Shown: positions 1 to 10,436 of the stretch, piece after piece
Layout of the letters: each line of letters opens with the position of its first letter
How positions within the stretch are numbered: position 1 is the stretch's first letter
Notes under the pieces: generated by a model
What the model saw: only the letters and a program-made list of their open reading frames with translations
Database searches by the model: none
What the model was told of the DNA's origin: nothing
Translations under genes and position numbers: made by a program
From: Rufibacter radiotolerans
GTDB taxonomy: Bacteria; Bacteroidota; Bacteroidia; Cytophagales; Hymenobacteraceae
Direction: 5' to 3'
DNA length: 64,000 bases
NCBI RefSeq assembly: GCF_001078055.1
Contig: NZ_CP010777.1
Coordinates: 3,625,001 to 3,689,000 of the forward strand

Positions 1-2140
<2,140 letters not shown>

Positions 2141-2848
2141 ATGAAGATATACCTTCCCCTCCTGGGCCTTGGCTTGCTGCTGGGCTGCCAAAGCAATTCC
2201 ACCACCCAAACCCCGGAAAGAACCAGCCCCGCCACCGCCACCCTGGCAAAATCTGAGGCCCGTCGGCAAGCCGATGTCCTGGTAAAGGACACTCTGAATG
2301 CGGTGCAGGAAGAAGTGGTGCGCAAACCGTCGCCCAAGGCCGAAGATGATTTTGAGAAGTTTTTCAAGCGGTTTGAGAAAATCATTAAAGAGCAGGACCG
2401 TGCTGCCTTCAACCAACTCATTGACCCCGAGCTGGGCCTTTACCTCATTGACACCCCCGGCGCCATGCCCCAGTTTACCCGCGTCACAGACATTACCACC
2501 TTCAAGCGCGCCGACCAGCAGCAGCGGCCTTTCTTCACCATTGGCGAGACCTTCAAAGACTGCCACCTCAAAGAAGTAAAGACCTTGCCCAAAGTCACCT
2601 GCGAAGGCGACGTAGAACCCTATTCTGAGCACGGCTGCTTTATAGCCGACGCCACCGCCTTCCGGAAAAACGATGCCTACAAATATGCTAGTTTGCCACC
2701 TGACGAAGAGAAAACCGTAGGCCAGACCCAATTGCTTGTTCAGAAAACCGTGCTGCATACCGCCAGCGGTTTCAAATTCCATTTCGGGCAGGTGAAGGGC
2801 CAGTGGAAAGTGCTCTTCATTGACCTGATGATTCCGTGTAGCGCGTAA
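2141..2848 (+). CDS. Hypothetical lipoprotein
   Basis: A 235-residue protein I do not recognise. The start is placed at the ATG at 2141 because it gives a textbook lipoprotein signal, MKIYLPLLGLGLLLGC, with the lipid-bearing Cys at residue 16. An upstream in-frame ATG at 2072 would bury that signal. After a Thr/Ser/Pro-rich linker comes a soluble domain with three further Cys residues (in KDCHLKE, KVTCEGD and EHGCFIAD) and the C-terminal LMIPCSA. The combination suggests an extracytoplasmic, possibly disulfide-bonded protein anchored to a membrane. Function unknown. It stands alone, divergent from icd. Confidence 0.7.
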   Translation: MKIYLPLLGLGLLLGCQSNSTTQTPERTSPATATLAKSEARRQADVLVKDTLNAVQEEVVRKPSPKAEDDFEKFFKRFEKIIKEQDRAAFNQLIDPELGLYLIDTPGAMPQFTRVTDITTFKRADQQQRPFFTIGETFKDCHLKEVKTLPKVTCEGDVEPYSEHGCFIADATAFRKNDAYKYASLPPDEEKTVGQTQLLVQKTVLHTASGFKFHFGQVKGQWKVLFIDLMIPCSA

Positions 2849-3074
2849 ACGGTAGCAAGTAGTGCGTATCACGTAGCAAGACACAGGATATGGGACATTG
2901 GACACAGGACATAAATCGTAAGGCCGTCTCCTTGGTCTGTCCCCTGACAGACCAACAAAGCAGGGGTGCGGGTTGAAGCGCAAAGAGAATGGTTGCAGGT
3001 TTAGGCGCCGTCTTTCCGTCCTGTCAGGGGACAGGCCGGAGGTAGGTTTTAAAATATCCGATTACAATATTGAT

Positions 3075-3096
3075 CGTCCCCCTTCAAAGGGGGACG
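3075..3096. repeat. CCCCCTT/AAGGGGG palindrome
   Basis: Arms CGTCCCCCTT and AAGGGGGACG flank a 2-nt centre. A related palindrome, CCCCCTTCGAAGGGGG, lies at 5928-5943, so this is a second small repeat type in the intergenic DNA. Confidence 0.6.
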
Positions 3097-3185
3097 GAAT
3101 GCGTGGGAATCCTAAAGACGGAACAAGCCTTCCAGCCAGGCGAAGCATCCAAAGAACTAAGAGCCCGTAAGAGAAAAGGCAATTC

Positions 3186-3225
3186 CTGTTTTGGGCCCGT
3201 TTTCCCGAAAACGGGCCCAAAACAG
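3186..3225. repeat. 40-bp intergenic palindrome, copy 2
   Basis: The arm CTGTTTTGGGCCCGTTTT, loop CCCG and a perfect 18-bp reverse complement lie 25 bp upstream of the endonuclease V start. Confidence 0.9.
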
Positions 3226-3250
3226 AACTTTCAACTCCTAACTCCCTCCT

Positions 3251-3928
3251 ATGGCCTGGCCCAACCATCTTCCGCCCCCAGATCCAAAGATTGTCAAAGA
3301 ATTAACCGAGAAGCAGGAGCAACTCCGGCAGCAGGTTATCCTCCAGAAACCAGACTTTGAGCTGAAGTTGCTGGCAGGTTGTGACTCATCGTTTATAGGG
3401 GAGAACATCTTGTCGGTGTTTGTGGTCTTGACCTACCCGGAGCTGGAACTGGTGGAGAAGGTGTACCACTACGGGCCGGTGGAGTTGCCCTACATTCCAG
3501 GATTTCTGGCGTTCAGGGAGGCGCCCAACCTGGTCAAGGCCTATGAAAAACTGCAGCACAAACCAGACCTGATCATGGTAGACGGCCACGGCATTGCGCA
3601 CCCGCGCCGCCTGGGCATTGCCAGCCAACTGGGCGTGCTCCTGAACAAACCTACCATGGGCGTGGCCAAGAAAGTGCTCACGGGCAAGCACGAGGAACCG
3701 GCTATGGAGAAAGGCAGCATTACGCCCCTCACCCACCGCGGCGAACTCATTGGCGAAGTGATCAGGACCAAGGACAAGGTGAAACCGGTGTTTGTGTCGC
3801 CGGGGCATTTAATGGACCAGGAAACTGCCACGGCCATCGCTTTGAAAACAGCCATCAAACACAAACTACCGGAACCCACCCGCCTGGCCGACCACTACGC
3901 TGAGGTGTTCAAAGCCGAGGTTCGGTAA
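3251..3928 (+). CDS. nfi: Endonuclease V (deoxyinosine 3' endonuclease)
   Basis: Nicks DNA at the second phosphodiester bond 3' of deoxyinosine, starting repair of deaminated adenine; cytoplasmic and Mg2+ dependent. The 225 residues match the family length. The family hallmarks are present in order: AGCDSSF (D45), PYIPGFLAFRE (E90) and VDGHGIAHPRRLGIAS (D111), matching the Asp/Glu/Asp metal-binding set of characterised enzymes. A later GVAKKVL-type segment carries the conserved lysines. ATG at 3251 is the first start in frame after palindrome copy 2. It appears monocistronic, with a strong terminator at 3970-4002. Confidence 0.95.
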   Translation: MAWPNHLPPPDPKIVKELTEKQEQLRQQVILQKPDFELKLLAGCDSSFIGENILSVFVVLTYPELELVEKVYHYGPVELPYIPGFLAFREAPNLVKAYEKLQHKPDLIMVDGHGIAHPRRLGIASQLGVLLNKPTMGVAKKVLTGKHEEPAMEKGSITPLTHRGELIGEVIRTKDKVKPVFVSPGHLMDQETATAIALKTAIKHKLPEPTRLADHYAEVFKAEVR

Positions 3929-3969
3929 GTCAATATAGACCTCTTAAAGCGATTTAATAAGCATAGCAC

Positions 3970-4002
3970 AAAGGCCCGGCGACCTCGTATCGCCGGGCCT
4001 TT
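3970..4002 (+). terminator. Rho-independent terminator after nfi
   Basis: A perfect 12-bp stem, AAAGGCCCGGCG/CGCCGGGCCTTT, with a 9-nt loop, 42 bp after the nfi stop. The right arm ends in TTT. Confidence 0.8.
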
Positions 4003-4106
4003 ATGGTAAAACCCAAGAAACTCCCTAAGATTCACCGCCCAACCCTAGCCTTCTCTATATAGATTGTTTAATATTGGTTTCTGAACCTGCTTGTCGGCTA
4101 CCACCC

Positions 4107-4298
4107 ATGAAACCCAAACAATTGCTTTTGCTGCTACTGCTCATCCCGGTAGACTTCCTTTCCTATACCCAGATTACCCAATTGCTGCGCCAGCCCTCAG
4201 ACAGCTCCGTGATGTTCGGCGCTTTCTTTTTATTGGCCTTACTAGTCGGCAACTTCATTATCATCCGGTACCTCATCTTTAAATTCAAACGCCCATGA
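4107..4298 (+). CDS. Small membrane protein
   Basis: A 63-residue protein with two hydrophobic stretches (LLLLLLLIPVDFLSY near residues 6-20 and FGAFFLLALLVGNFIIIRYL near 38-57) and a basic tail, FKFKRP. An in-frame GTG or TTG upstream is less likely than the ATG at 4107, which puts a short basic N-terminus (MKPKQ) ahead of the first segment. Its stop overlaps the next start (ATGA at 4295-4298), so it is translationally coupled to the SPFH protein and may serve with it at the inner membrane. Family not recognised. Confidence 0.65.
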   Translation: MKPKQLLLLLLLIPVDFLSYTQITQLLRQPSDSSVMFGAFFLLALLVGNFIIIRYLIFKFKRP

Positions 4299-5089
4299 CC
4301 CGCCCCGTCCTCACCAGCATTATCTCTGGTCTGTTAATTCTAGTGTTCGCCATTACGGCTACCCAGTCCTGCACCCGTATTGACGCCGGGCATGAAGGAA
4401 TTCTGGTAAAAATGTACGGCACCGAGAAAGGCGTGCAAGATGTGTCCCTGGTGACGGGCCGCGTCTGGTTCAACCCTTTCACCGAGGACGTGTATGAGTT
4501 CCCTACCTTCATCCAGACCCAGGACTATACCGCTTTCACGGTCAATGCCCGAGACGGGTCGGTGTTCACTGTTGACCCCACTATTTCCTTTTTCGTGAAG
4601 CCGGGGGCGTCACCTCAGATTTTCAAGAAGTACCGCAAGCCCATTGATGTGATCGCGCAGACCACGCTGCTTAACTACGTGAAAGACGCCTTCAGAATCA
4701 GGCTGAACCAGTACAGCACCGAGGAGATCATTTCTAAGCGCCAGCAGTTTGAGGCCCAGGTACAGTCTACCCTGGACTCGGCGCTGCAGAAAGACGGCTT
4801 CAAGCTGGAGCAGATGACCAGCGGCCTCTCTTACCCAGAGGAAATTGTACGGGCCGTGAACCTGAAGAACCGCGCCGTGCAGCAGGCCATGCAGGTAGAG
4901 AACGAACTGAAGGTTGCCGAGGCCCAGGCCCGCAAAAAGATAGTGGAGGCCCAGGCCGAAGCCGATGCTAACCGCCTGCGCCAACAGACCCTCACGCCGC
5001 TGCTCATCCAGCAACAGTTCATTGAGAAATGGAACGGTGCCACCCCTCTTTACGGCAATTCGCCGGTGTTCTTCAAAAACATGGAGTAG
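4295..5089 (+). CDS. SPFH/prohibitin-domain membrane protein
   Basis: SPFH proteins form membrane-anchored oligomers (prohibitin, HflK/C, stomatin type) that modulate membrane proteases or microdomains. This 264-residue protein has an N-terminal membrane segment (SIISGLLILVFAITATQSC), the SPFH domain starting RIDAGHEGILVKMYGTEKGV at about 28, and a C-terminal charged coiled coil near 195-235 (VENELKVAEAQARKKIVEAQ), the usual prohibitin layout. The Cys at the end of the membrane segment could also be read as a weak lipobox. Its start overlaps the small membrane protein by 4 bp. Confidence 0.85.
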   Translation: MTRPVLTSIISGLLILVFAITATQSCTRIDAGHEGILVKMYGTEKGVQDVSLVTGRVWFNPFTEDVYEFPTFIQTQDYTAFTVNARDGSVFTVDPTISFFVKPGASPQIFKKYRKPIDVIAQTTLLNYVKDAFRIRLNQYSTEEIISKRQQFEAQVQSTLDSALQKDGFKLEQMTSGLSYPEEIVRAVNLKNRAVQQAMQVENELKVAEAQARKKIVEAQAEADANRLRQQTLTPLLIQQQFIEKWNGATPLYGNSPVFFKNME

Positions 5090-5138
5090 GCGCAGGCACG
5101 CCAGTTCTGAGTCTTGAGTTATAAGTTCTGAGTCTGAT

Positions 5139-5178
5139 CTGTTTTAAGGCCGTTTTATCGAAAACAGGCTTAAAACAG
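5139..5178. repeat. 40-bp intergenic palindrome, copy 3
   Basis: The arm CTGTTTTAAGGCCGTTTT, loop ATCG and right arm AAAACAGGCTTAAAACAG pair with two mismatches. The copy lies in the gap after the SPFH gene. Confidence 0.85.
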
Positions 5179-5302
5179 ACAGCGGCTTTTGGCGGTGCAG
5201 GTTGATTGCTTAACCTAACAGCACGGCGGCACGTCTATAGGTGTGCAGCCGGGCTGTTGTTTTTCTGAGGCCCAGCTTCCCTAACCCAACGCAACCAAAA
5301 CT

Positions 5303-5851
5303 ATGGAAACCATCAAGACTTTCACCGCAACTACTGAAGACGAACTTTGGCAACAGGTAGCCACTGATATGGCCCAACACCAGGACCTCCTGCAATATTC
5401 CGCGCAATTAAACCAGGGCGACCAGACCATCTACTTTGATATTGACATAGACCTGGGCGGGGGGTTTGAAGGCGGATTCTCCAGCACCAGTTTTCTGGCG
5501 CCCGTCCCCGGCAACCCTTCCCTCCGGTTCCACCTGCACGAGCAGGATTGGGTGAATGAAATCGGTACGGTCTTCGGTCTGGAAGATATTAAACTGGGGG
5601 ACCCCGAGGTAGACGAAGCCTTCATCATCAAAACCAACCAACCCGACACCCTCAAAGCCCTCTTCGCAGACCCAGACCTCCGCGCCTTCCTCCTCACCCA
5701 CCGCGACTGCGAACTGGAACTGAAACATCATGACGACGAGGGCGGCCTACAACTGACCTTCTCAAAAGATGACGCTATCTTAAATCCCGCAGAACTTCGG
5801 CAGGTGTACCACTGGTTGCGGGAGGTAGTGGCGCGGGTGAGCGGAGAGTAA
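5303..5851 (+). CDS. Conserved-looking hypothetical protein
   Basis: A 182-residue acidic cytoplasmic protein (no signal peptide or membrane segment) that I do not recognise. It begins METIKTFTATTEDELWQQVA and has a Gly-rich stretch, LGGGFEGGFSS, a central GLEDIKLGDPEVDEAFIIKT and a C-terminal QVYHWLREVVARVSGE. The central piece resembles domains in which an extended strand is followed by a DExF-type turn, but I cannot assign a family. ATG at 5303 is the only good start. It is flanked by palindrome copies 3 and 4 and seems to be a single-gene unit. Confidence 0.65.
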   Translation: METIKTFTATTEDELWQQVATDMAQHQDLLQYSAQLNQGDQTIYFDIDIDLGGGFEGGFSSTSFLAPVPGNPSLRFHLHEQDWVNEIGTVFGLEDIKLGDPEVDEAFIIKTNQPDTLKALFADPDLRAFLLTHRDCELELKHHDDEGGLQLTFSKDDAILNPAELRQVYHWLREVVARVSGE

Positions 5852-5858
5852 GGGAAAG

Positions 5859-5898
5859 GCGTTTTACCGGTGTTTTGCGGAAAACGGGATGGAAACGA
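5859..5898. repeat. 40-bp intergenic palindrome, copy 4 (degenerate)
   Basis: The left arm is GCGTTTTACCGGTGTTTT, the loop GCGG and the right arm AAAACGGGATGGAAACGA. The length is right but the stem has several mismatches. It starts 7 bp after the stop of the 5303 gene. Confidence 0.6.
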
Positions 5899-5927
5899 GT
5901 TGATCTGCAAAAGTGGTCATCCCCCTA

Positions 5928-5943
5928 CCCCCTTCGAAGGGGG
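5928..5943. repeat. CCCCCTTCGAAGGGGG palindrome
   Basis: A perfect 16-bp self-complementary sequence, similar to the palindrome at 3075-3096. Confidence 0.6.
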
Positions 5944-6132
5944 ACGAGGAAGAGGGCAGCAGTATTTCCTCTTTTATGGCGCGGAAGCTACTTGCGTGCC
6001 TTTTGAGTTTGGAGATTTATCGTGCAGATTTACCCTCCTTTGTAAACACCCCTCTTCAGAGCTTCGCTCGCTTCCTCAAACTCGCGTTTGGGTAATCCTC
6101 AAGGGGAGAGTCTGCGTTTAGTTGGCGCTGCA

Positions 6133-6172
6133 GCGTTTTGAGCCTGTTTTTCAGAAAATGGGCTTAAAACAC
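6133..6172. repeat. 40-bp intergenic palindrome, copy 5
   Basis: The left arm is GCGTTTTGAGCCTGTTTT, the loop TCAG and the right arm AAAATGGGCTTAAAACAC. The stem is largely paired, with G-T wobbles. Confidence 0.8.
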
Positions 6173-6194
6173 ATTCCTCACACGCGCCATGCTG

Positions 6195-6320
6195 TTCGGG
6201 ATTTTCAATCCCGAACTTCTGAAAAGCGGATTTGCAATCCGCCGGGGAACCAAGAACAAAGTCGCTACCGCCGGGGATTGCAAATCCCCCTTTCGGAACT
6301 TCCGGATTGCAAATCCGGAA
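6195..6320. repeat. Cluster of four REP-like hairpins with GGATT/AATCC core
   Basis: Four short inverted repeats lie within 126 bp: TTCGGGATT/AATCCCGAA (6195-6215), GCGGATTTGCAATCCGC (6226-6242), GGGGATTGCAAATCCCC (6273-6289) and TTCCGGATT/AATCCGGAA (6300-6320). All share a GGATT-x3-AATCC core with different flanking pairs that still complement each other. The arrangement resembles REP/BIME clusters mobilised by IS200-type transposases; no transposase gene is in the window. Confidence 0.7.
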
Positions 6321-6697
6321 GAGCTAAACTTTCATTCCCCAATTCCAGTCTTTACCTCGGGCGCCTCGCTTGTGGCCCTGCAACAGATTAAGCTAAGAGC
6401 GATAAACAAGAGTAGGCCGCAAGGGCAATGCGAGGGGGAAAGACGGGGTCCCGCGGCCGTGAGCGCTCGGAGGGGAAAAATGAAACATTACAGCATAAGG
6501 ACTCAGGCATCAGCTACCACTACGCCAGCAACGGCCAACTGCATGCATAAAGGCGAAAAATTCCCGCCATTATGTCCATTTACCCAAAATCAACCTCTCA
6601 ATTTACTGTCATTATTTCCGAAAAACGTCCTATTCCCATATCGGTACCCCATTTGCTAGTATCGTCGTAGAAACAAAAGGGAAAAGAAAATAAAGCC

Positions 6698-9316
6698 ATG
6701 AACTTTAACAACTATACCATCAAATCGCAGGAGGCGGTGCAGAAGGCCACGGAGATTGCCGGCGTCAACCAGCAGCAGGCCATTGAGACCGGCCACCTGC
6801 TCAAGGGCATCCTGCAAACCGATGAGAACGTCTCCAACTTCTATTTCAAGAAGCTGGGCGTGAACATCAACCAACTCAATACCCGCCTGGACGAGGTGGT
6901 GAACGGCTACCCCAAGGTCAGCGGCGGAAGTCCGTATTTGGGAAATGACGCGGCGGCGGCCCTGCAAAAGGCTACCTCTTATCTGAAAGAATTCGGCGAT
7001 GAGTACGTGGCCATTGAACACTTGCTACTAGGCTTACTGGGCGGCAAAGACAAAGTAGCCACCCTGCTCAAAGACGCGGGCATCACCGAGAAAGGCCTGA
7101 AAGCGGCTATCAAAGAACTGCGCGGCGACTCCAAAGTCACTGACCAGAACGCCGAGGCCAAGTACAACTCGCTCAAGCGCTACGCCATTGACCTGAACGA
7201 GCAGGCGCGCCAGGGCAAGATTGACCCCGTGATTGGCCGCGACGAGGAAATCCGCCGGGTGCTCCAGATCCTGAGCCGCCGGACCAAGAACAACCCTATT
7301 CTTCTGGGGGAACCGGGCGTGGGTAAAACCGCCATTGTGGAGGGCCTGGCCCAGCGTATTGTGTCTGGCGACGTACCTGAGAACCTCAAGTCTAAAACCA
7401 TTATGAACCTGGACATGGGCCTGCTGGTGGCGGGCGCCAAGTACAAGGGTGAGTTTGAGGAACGCCTCAAAGCGGTCATCAAAGAAGTGGTGGACGCCGA
7501 GGGCGAGATTGTGCTCTTTATTGACGAGATCCACACCTTGATTGGCGCGGGCGGAGGTGGCGAAAGCGCCATGGACGCGGCCAACCTCTTAAAACCAGCC
7601 CTGGCCCGTGGCGAACTGCATGCCATTGGCGCCACCACGCTCAAAGAGTACCAGAAGTACTTTGAGAAAGACAAAGCCATGGAGCGCCGGTTCCAGGCCG
7701 TGACCGTAGATGAGCCCAGCATTCCAGACGCCGTTTCCATCTTACGCGGTATCAAAGACAAGTATGAACTGCACCACGGGGTGCGTATTAAAGACGATGC
7801 CATTATTGCCGCCGTGGAACTCTCCAGCCGTTACATCACCGACCGGTTCCTGCCCGACAAGGCCATTGACCTGATTGACGAGGCGGCCTCCAAGCTGCGC
7901 ATTGAGATGGACTCTCTGCCGGTAGAGCTGGACGAGGTGCAGCGCAAGATCATGCAGCTGGAAATTGAGCGCGAAGCCATCCGGAGGGAAAACGACAAGG
8001 AAAAGGAAAACCAACTCTCCAAAGAGATCGCCGACCTGAGCGAAACCCGTGATGCCCTGCGTGCCAGATGGCAGAGCGAGAAGCAGGTCATTGAAGGCAT
8101 CCAGAAAGAGAAAGAGGCTATTGACCACTACAAACTGGAAGCCGAGCAGGCCGAACGTGCCGGTGATTACGGCCGCGTGGCGGAGTTGCGCTACGGAAAG
8201 ATCCAGGAAGCCGAGGCCAAGCTGAAAGAACTGCAGGATCAGGTGAAACAACAGCAGGAAGGCGAGCACATGCTGCAGGAAGAAGTCACCGCAGAGGACA
8301 TTGCCGAAGTAGTGGCCAAATGGACCGGCGTACCGGTGAACAAAATGCTGCAGAGCGACCGCGAGAAATTGCTGCACCTGGAAGAAGAACTGGGCCGGCG
8401 CGTGGCCGGTCAGGAGGAAGCCATTGCCGCCATTTCTGATGCCGTGCGCCGCAGCCGGGCCGGGCTGCAGGACCCCAAGCGCCCCATCGGGTCGTTTATC
8501 TTCCTGGGGACAACCGGGGTGGGTAAAACTGAACTGGCGAAGGCCCTCGCGGACTTCCTGTTCAATGACGAGAACGCCATGGTGCGCATTGACATGAGCG
8601 AGTACCAGGAACGCCACGCCGTGAGCCGCCTGATCGGGGCGCCTCCAGGATACGTGGGTTATGATGAAGGCGGCCAACTGACTGAGGCCGTGCGCCGGAA
8701 ACCCTATTCTGTCATTCTGCTGGACGAGATTGAGAAGGCGCACCCAGACGTGTTCAACATCTTGCTACAGGTACTGGATGACGGTAGGTTAACGGACAAC
8801 AAAGGCCGGGTAGCCAACTTCAAGAACACCATTATCATCATGACCTCTAACATTGGGGCGCACCTTATCCAGGAGAACTTCCAGGATCTGGACGAGAAGA
8901 ACCCTGAGCCCACCATTGAGAGAACCAAGGAAGAGGTGTTTGAGCTCCTGAAGAAAACGCTCCGGCCGGAGTTCCTTAATAGGATTGACGAGCTGATCAT
9001 GTTCCGTCCGTTGAGCTCCAAAGAGATCCGGAAGATTGTGGAGATTCAGTTCCGCCACATTCAGGAGCGACTGGAGGACAGCGGCATCCGTCTGGAAGCC
9101 ACCGACGAGGTACTGGACTTCCTGAGCCGCGAGGGTTACGACCCGCAGTTTGGGGCCCGCCCATTGAAACGCGTGCTGCAGCGCCGTATCCTCAATGAGC
9201 TCTCCAAAGCCATTCTATCTGGTGACATCCGCAAAGATGCCGTGGTAGAAGCGGTGCTGGACCGAGACCAGATCAGGTTCGTGAACATTGACATTGATCT
9301 GCCGGTGAGCCGCTAA
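6698..9316 (+). CDS. clpB: ATP-dependent disaggregase ClpB (Hsp100)
   Basis: Hexameric AAA+ chaperone that threads and resolubilises aggregated proteins together with DnaK/DnaJ in the cytoplasm. At 872 residues it matches ClpB length. The order is: Clp N-domain (1 to about 145), first AAA+ with Walker [10 protein letters not shown] (K210) and [14 protein letters not shown], the long middle coiled coil (about 410-530, rich in E, K, R and Q) that separates ClpB from ClpA/C, and second AAA+ with [10 protein letters not shown] (K610) and [12 protein letters not shown], followed by the C-terminal D2 small domain ([11 protein letters not shown]). ATG at 6698 follows a purine-rich AAAAGAAAATAAAG. 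Single gene with its own terminator. Confidence 0.98.
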   Translation: MNFNNYTIKSQEAVQKATEIAGVNQQQAIETGHLLKGILQTDENVSNFYFKKLGVNINQLNTRLDEVVNGYPKVSGGSPYLGNDAAAALQKATSYLKEFGDEYVAIEHLLLGLLGGKDKVATLLKDAGITEKGLKAAIKELRGDSKVTDQNAEAKYNSLKRYAIDLNEQARQGKIDPVIGRDEEIRRVLQILSRRTKNNPILLGEPGVGKTAIVEGLAQRIVSGDVPENLKSKTIMNLDMGLLVAGAKYKGEFEERLKAVIKEVVDAEGEIVLFIDEIHTLIGAGGGGESAMDAANLLKPALARGELHAIGATTLKEYQKYFEKDKAMERRFQAVTVDEPSIPDAVSILRGIKDKYELHHGVRIKDDAIIAAVELSSRYITDRFLPDKAIDLIDEAASKLRIEMDSLPVELDEVQRKIMQLEIEREAIRRENDKEKENQLSKEIADLSETRDALRARWQSEKQVIEGIQKEKEAIDHYKLEAEQAERAGDYGRVAELRYGKIQEAEAKLKELQDQVKQQQEGEHMLQEEVTAEDIAEVVAKWTGVPVNKMLQSDREKLLHLEEELGRRVAGQEEAIAAISDAVRRSRAGLQDPKRPIGSFIFLGTTGVGKTELAKALADFLFNDENAMVRIDMSEYQERHAVSRLIGAPPGYVGYDEGGQLTEAVRRKPYSVILLDEIEKAHPDVFNILLQVLDDGRLTDNKGRVANFKNTIIIMTSNIGAHLIQENFQDLDEKNPEPTIERTKEEVFELLKKTLRPEFLNRIDELIMFRPLSSKEIRKIVEIQFRHIQERLEDSGIRLEATDEVLDFLSREGYDPQFGARPLKRVLQRRILNELSKAILSGDIRKDAVVEAVLDRDQIRFVNIDIDLPVSR

Positions 9317-9337
9317 GGCACTAACTTATTCCTTTGC

Positions 9338-9372
9338 AAAGGGGCGGGAGAAATCTCCTGCCCCTTTTTTTG
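9338..9372 (+). terminator. Terminator after clpB
   Basis: Hairpin AAAGGGGC-GGGAG/CTCCT-GCCCCTTT with a short AAAT loop, followed by a T tract, 22 bp after the clpB stop. Confidence 0.85.
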
Positions 9373-9415
9373 TTTTCCCCTACCTCACCTCTTACCAAAA
9401 AAGTAGTATTTCATT

Positions 9416-9455
9416 CCGTTTCAAGGGTGTTTTCCGGAAAACAGTGCAAAAACAG
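9416..9455. repeat. 40-bp intergenic palindrome, copy 6 (degenerate)
   Basis: The left arm is CCGTTTCAAGGGTGTTTT, the loop CCGG and the right arm AAAACAGTGCAAAAACAG. The length and tetraloop fit the family, but several central pairs are lost. Confidence 0.6.
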
Positions 9456-9716
9456 AAACAGCCTTAAACCCCCTGCTTCCGTCCGAAAGGCTGGGGAAGA
9501 TGCAAGTTTTACTACATCAGCAAAGCCCCAGCCGCACACCAAGTGAATATAACTTTAGGGTACTGAAGAATTTTTAAGTTGTTTTAAAAAGTGTTAAAAC
9601 TAAATATTCAGGGAACACTATTACATTAATCCATGAACCAAGCGTAGCATGAGGGTTTATTTAAGGCTTTCTCTCCTTTACCATTTCCCCAGATTATTCA
9701 ATCTTTACCCCTACCC

Positions 9717-9746
9717 TTGCCTAATCAAGCAATTTTTATAATTTTG
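9717..9746 (+). promoter_or_regulatory. Bacteroidota-type promoter for the HupE-like gene
   Basis: TTG at 9717-9719, a 19-bp spacer and TAATTTTG at 9739-9746 match the -33 TTG / -7 TAnnTTTG arrangement of the primary sigma factor in this phylum. The GTG start at 9779 leaves a leader of about 25-30 nt. Confidence 0.6.
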
Positions 9747-9778
9747 TTTGTTCCTGTATTACTAAAATAGCCGAAATA

Positions 9779-10381
9779 GTGTCTTCTGTCTTCTCTACTT
9801 ATCTCCAATTAGGGTTTCAGCATATTTCAGATTGGCGTGCCTATGACCACATGGTGTTTGTGCTGGCTATGTGCGCCGTGTACTCCGGCAGTGAGTGGCG
9901 CCGCATTCTGGCCCTCATAACCAGTTTCACCATTGGGCACTCCATCACGCTGGCGCTGTCCACGCTGGAGATCATCAAATTCAATACCGCCCTCATTGAG
10001 CTTCTGATCCCTGTCACTATTCTGCTCACCTGTATCTACAATTTCACGCAGTTGGGCACTTGCCAGCGTCGCAGCACCACGGCCTGGGCGCTGAACAACG
10101 TGCTGGCCGTTGGGTTTGGCTTGGTGCATGGCATGGGCTTCTCTAATTACCTCAAATCTCTGCTGGGCCAGGGCCAGAACATTGTGCTGGAATTGTTCGC
10201 ATTTAACGTAGGTATTGAGCTGGGGCAATTGCTGATTGTAGTCTTCGTGTTACTGCTAAACTTTATGCTGACCCGCATGTTACCTGTTAAGAAACGCGAC
10301 TGGGTTTTGGGGGTGAGCAGTGCCGCCGGGGCCATTGCCTTAATGCTTATTTTGGATCAGGATTTTACGGCTATTTTTTAG
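9779..10381 (+). CDS. HupE/UreJ-family integral membrane protein
   Basis: A 200-residue polytopic protein with about six membrane segments, resembling HupE/UreJ nickel-transport-associated proteins. Family-type segments are WRAYDHMVFVLAM near residue 19, FTIGHSITLALS near 50 and GFGLVHGMGFSNYL near 112, each carrying the conserved His (DH, GHS, VHGMGF) thought to bind metal. Metal uptake is therefore plausible, but in Bacteroidota such proteins often occur without hydrogenase or urease genes, as here, so the substrate is open. The start codon is GTG at 9779, supported by the promoter 33 bp upstream. Its stop lies inside palindrome copy 7. Confidence 0.8.
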   Translation: MSSVFSTYLQLGFQHISDWRAYDHMVFVLAMCAVYSGSEWRRILALITSFTIGHSITLALSTLEIIKFNTALIELLIPVTILLTCIYNFTQLGTCQRRSTTAWALNNVLAVGFGLVHGMGFSNYLKSLLGQGQNIVLELFAFNVGIELGQLLIVVFVLLLNFMLTRMLPVKKRDWVLGVSSAAGAIALMLILDQDFTAIF

Positions 10382-10399
10382 AAAACTGCCGTAAAACAG
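10360..10399. repeat. 40-bp palindrome, copy 7, overlapping the HupE-like stop codon
   Basis: The left arm is GGATTTTACGGCTATTTT, the loop TTAG and the right arm AAAACTGCCGTAAAACAG. The left arm encodes the last residues (DFTAIF) and the loop carries the TAG stop (10379-10381), so this copy is partly coding. Confidence 0.65.
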
Positions 10400-10436
10400 G
10401 AAAAACAAGATCCCTTACTTTTAGCTGCTTTTCCTG

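Larger units (their letters stand above)
2849..3250. other. Intergenic region with several small inverted repeats
   Basis: 402 bp without a convincing gene. It holds TGGTCTGTC-CCCT-GACAGACCA at 2933-2954, a second short repeat around 3020-3035 (CCTGTC/GACAGG), a CGTCCCCCTT/AAGGGGGACG palindrome at 3075-3096 and palindrome copy 2 at 3186-3225. Short frames here start inside these repeats and look spurious. Confidence 0.6.
5852..6697. other. 846-bp repeat-rich intergenic region upstream of clpB
   Basis: I see no credible gene here. The region is a mosaic of repeats: palindrome copy 4 (5859-5898), CCCCCTTCGAAGGGGG (5928-5943), palindrome copy 5 (6133-6172) and four small hairpins at 6195-6320 with a GGATT/AATCC core. 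Two frames of 89 and 156 codons cross it, but they read through the repeats in unrelated frames. The clpB promoter should lie near the right end; no CIRCE-like or clear TAnnTTTG signal stands out. Confidence 0.6.
9373..9778. other. Intergenic region upstream of the HupE-like gene
   Basis: About 400 bp without a gene. It holds degenerate palindrome copy 6 (9416-9455), a strongly AT-rich stretch from about 9560, and a good Bacteroidota-type promoter at 9717-9746. Confidence 0.5.

Noticed and set aside
6122..6659. Two forward frames upstream of clpB (89 and 156 codons)
   Set aside because: They run through palindrome copy 5 and the REP-like hairpins in arbitrary frames, with no ribosome-site or family resemblance.
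7742..8743. 333-codon reverse-strand open frame inside clpB, with several others on the same strand
   Set aside because: Shadow frame opposite a highly conserved gene; its translation is low in complexity (H, Q, F-rich) with no recognisable domain.
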